A program made the position numbers and the translations under genes. From DAOTVS01 sp034436375 (GTDB taxonomy: Bacteria > Chloroflexota > Anaerolineae > SpSt-313), in contig DAOTVS010000225.1 in NCBI GenBank assembly GCA_034436375.1, positions 1 through 14,818 on the forward strand: a DNA stretch of 14,818 bases. The letters run 5' to 3'. The notes below the pieces were generated by a model that did not search any database, had not been told where the DNA came from, and saw only the letters and a list, made by a program, of their open reading frames with translations. Positions 14,510 through 14,818 of this stretch are shown here, one piece after another (position 1 is the stretch's first letter; each line of letters begins with the position of its first letter).

Positions 14510-14625
14510 TTGCACACCTCCTCAGTCATCTAGCGTAACGATTGTGCAATCAGAGCCGGAATCGTTCATGGCGGCGCAGAAACAGAACTCTTGGACTGAG
14601 GCGGGGCCGACTGGAGAGACCCGCC

Positions 14626-14655
14626 AGCATAGACTGCCAACTCTGCACCTGCCAA
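14626..14655 (-). promoter_or_regulatory. Candidate promoter of the histidine kinase gene
   Basis: A minus-strand TTGGCA (14650-14655) and TATGCT (14626-14631) with 18-bp spacing could serve as -35 and -10. GTTGGCAG occurs twice here, 15 bp apart, and might be an operator. An isolated TTGACA (14700-14705) further upstream lacks a good -10. Evidence is weak. Confidence 0.25.
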
Positions 14656-14667
14656 CGCACTGAGTTG

Positions 14668-14708
14668 CGTGAACCTTAACAAACAAACCTTGGAGATATT
14701 GTCAAATG
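14668..14708 (-). repeat. Right arm of the 4.9-kb-spaced inverted repeat
   Basis: CGTGAACCTTAACAA (14668-14682) is the exact reverse complement of 9746-9760. Similarity continues imperfectly to about 14708. It lies between the histidine kinase gene and the truncated gene at the right edge, about 18 bp past that gene's stop, so it could be the end of an insertion element carrying that gene. Confidence 0.55.
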
Positions 14709-14725
14709 TTGTGGATTGAGCCATG

Positions 14726-14818
14726 TCAGGCGGCGATCCTTTCTGGTGGCTCCTCCACATGCTCGTTGCCCTGCTTCTCCCCGTGAGGTAGGCTTTGGAC
14801 GCCATCCTTGAACTTGAC
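14726..14818 (-). CDS. C-terminal end of an unidentified gene (partial, runs off right edge)
   Basis: An open minus-strand frame enters at the window edge and gives 30 codons (VKFKDGVQSLPHGEKQGNEH, then VEEPPERIAA) before TGA at 14726-14728. The short, charged, proline-containing end resembles the tails of some transposases, but I cannot assign a family. The neighbouring inverted-repeat arm makes a mobile-element gene plausible. Another frame (14566-14805) is also open but has no recognisable content. Confidence 0.35.
   Translation of the reverse strand, partial: VKFKDGVQSLPHGEKQGNEHVEEPPERIAA

Noticed and set aside
1..14818. CRISPR array, tRNA or rRNA genes
   Set aside because: I saw no regularly spaced direct repeats, no cloverleaf-like sequence with conserved T-loop bases, and no rRNA core motifs.

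Overview
The window is GC-rich bacterial DNA dominated by a complete nickel-urease operon on the plus strand, with nitrogen-transport genes beside it and a decayed, rearranged accessory segment on the right. No rRNA or tRNA gene is visible, so taxonomy is a guess. The style of the proteins suggests a Chloroflexota-like or other environmental bacterium: a RsbRD_N-PAS histidine kinase, a TauE/SafE plus DUF1634 pair, a PAP2-like membrane protein and the gene order ureABCEFGD. This is an inference with low confidence.

Left part (1-7780). A divergently oriented IS3-type transposase start lies at the left edge. A 400-bp leader follows, with candidate sigma-70-like and sigma-54-like promoters and a possible folded 5' UTR. 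Then come ureA, ureB, ureC, ureE, ureF, ureG, ureD, a UT-family urea channel and a SAM-dependent methyltransferase. The genes after ureC are tightly packed: ureE/ureF and ureG/ureD overlap by 4 nt, and the urea channel and methyltransferase overlap by 1 nt. Together they would import urea, hydrolyse it to ammonia and carbamate/CO2, and load nickel into the enzyme. A perfect 16-bp GC-rich hairpin separates the structural genes (ureABC) from the accessory genes. UreC keeps every nickel ligand but has Thr instead of the usual flap Cys, and Asp next to the carbamylated Lys.

Middle part (7780-11070). A broken TauE/SafE permease remnant is followed on the minus strand by an Amt ammonium channel that lacks the usual cytosolic C-terminal tail. 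A 427-bp stretch without a supported gene follows; it holds a sigma-54-like element facing amt. Next, on the minus strand, is an intact TauE/SafE permease followed by DUF1634.

Right part (11070-14818). Plus-strand remnants of a P-type ATPase and a different histidine kinase are joined end to end and carry single-base frameshifts. A second P-type ATPase fragment (N-terminal end) lies 1.3 kb further on. Between them is an intact minus-strand PAP2-like membrane protein gene with a clear promoter. The region ends with an intact minus-strand RsbRD_N-PAS-HisKA-HATPase kinase and the last 30 codons of an unidentified minus-strand gene. A perfect 15-bp inverted repeat, extending imperfectly to about 40 bp, brackets 9.7-14.7 kb. 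With the decayed genes inside, this points to mobile-element activity.
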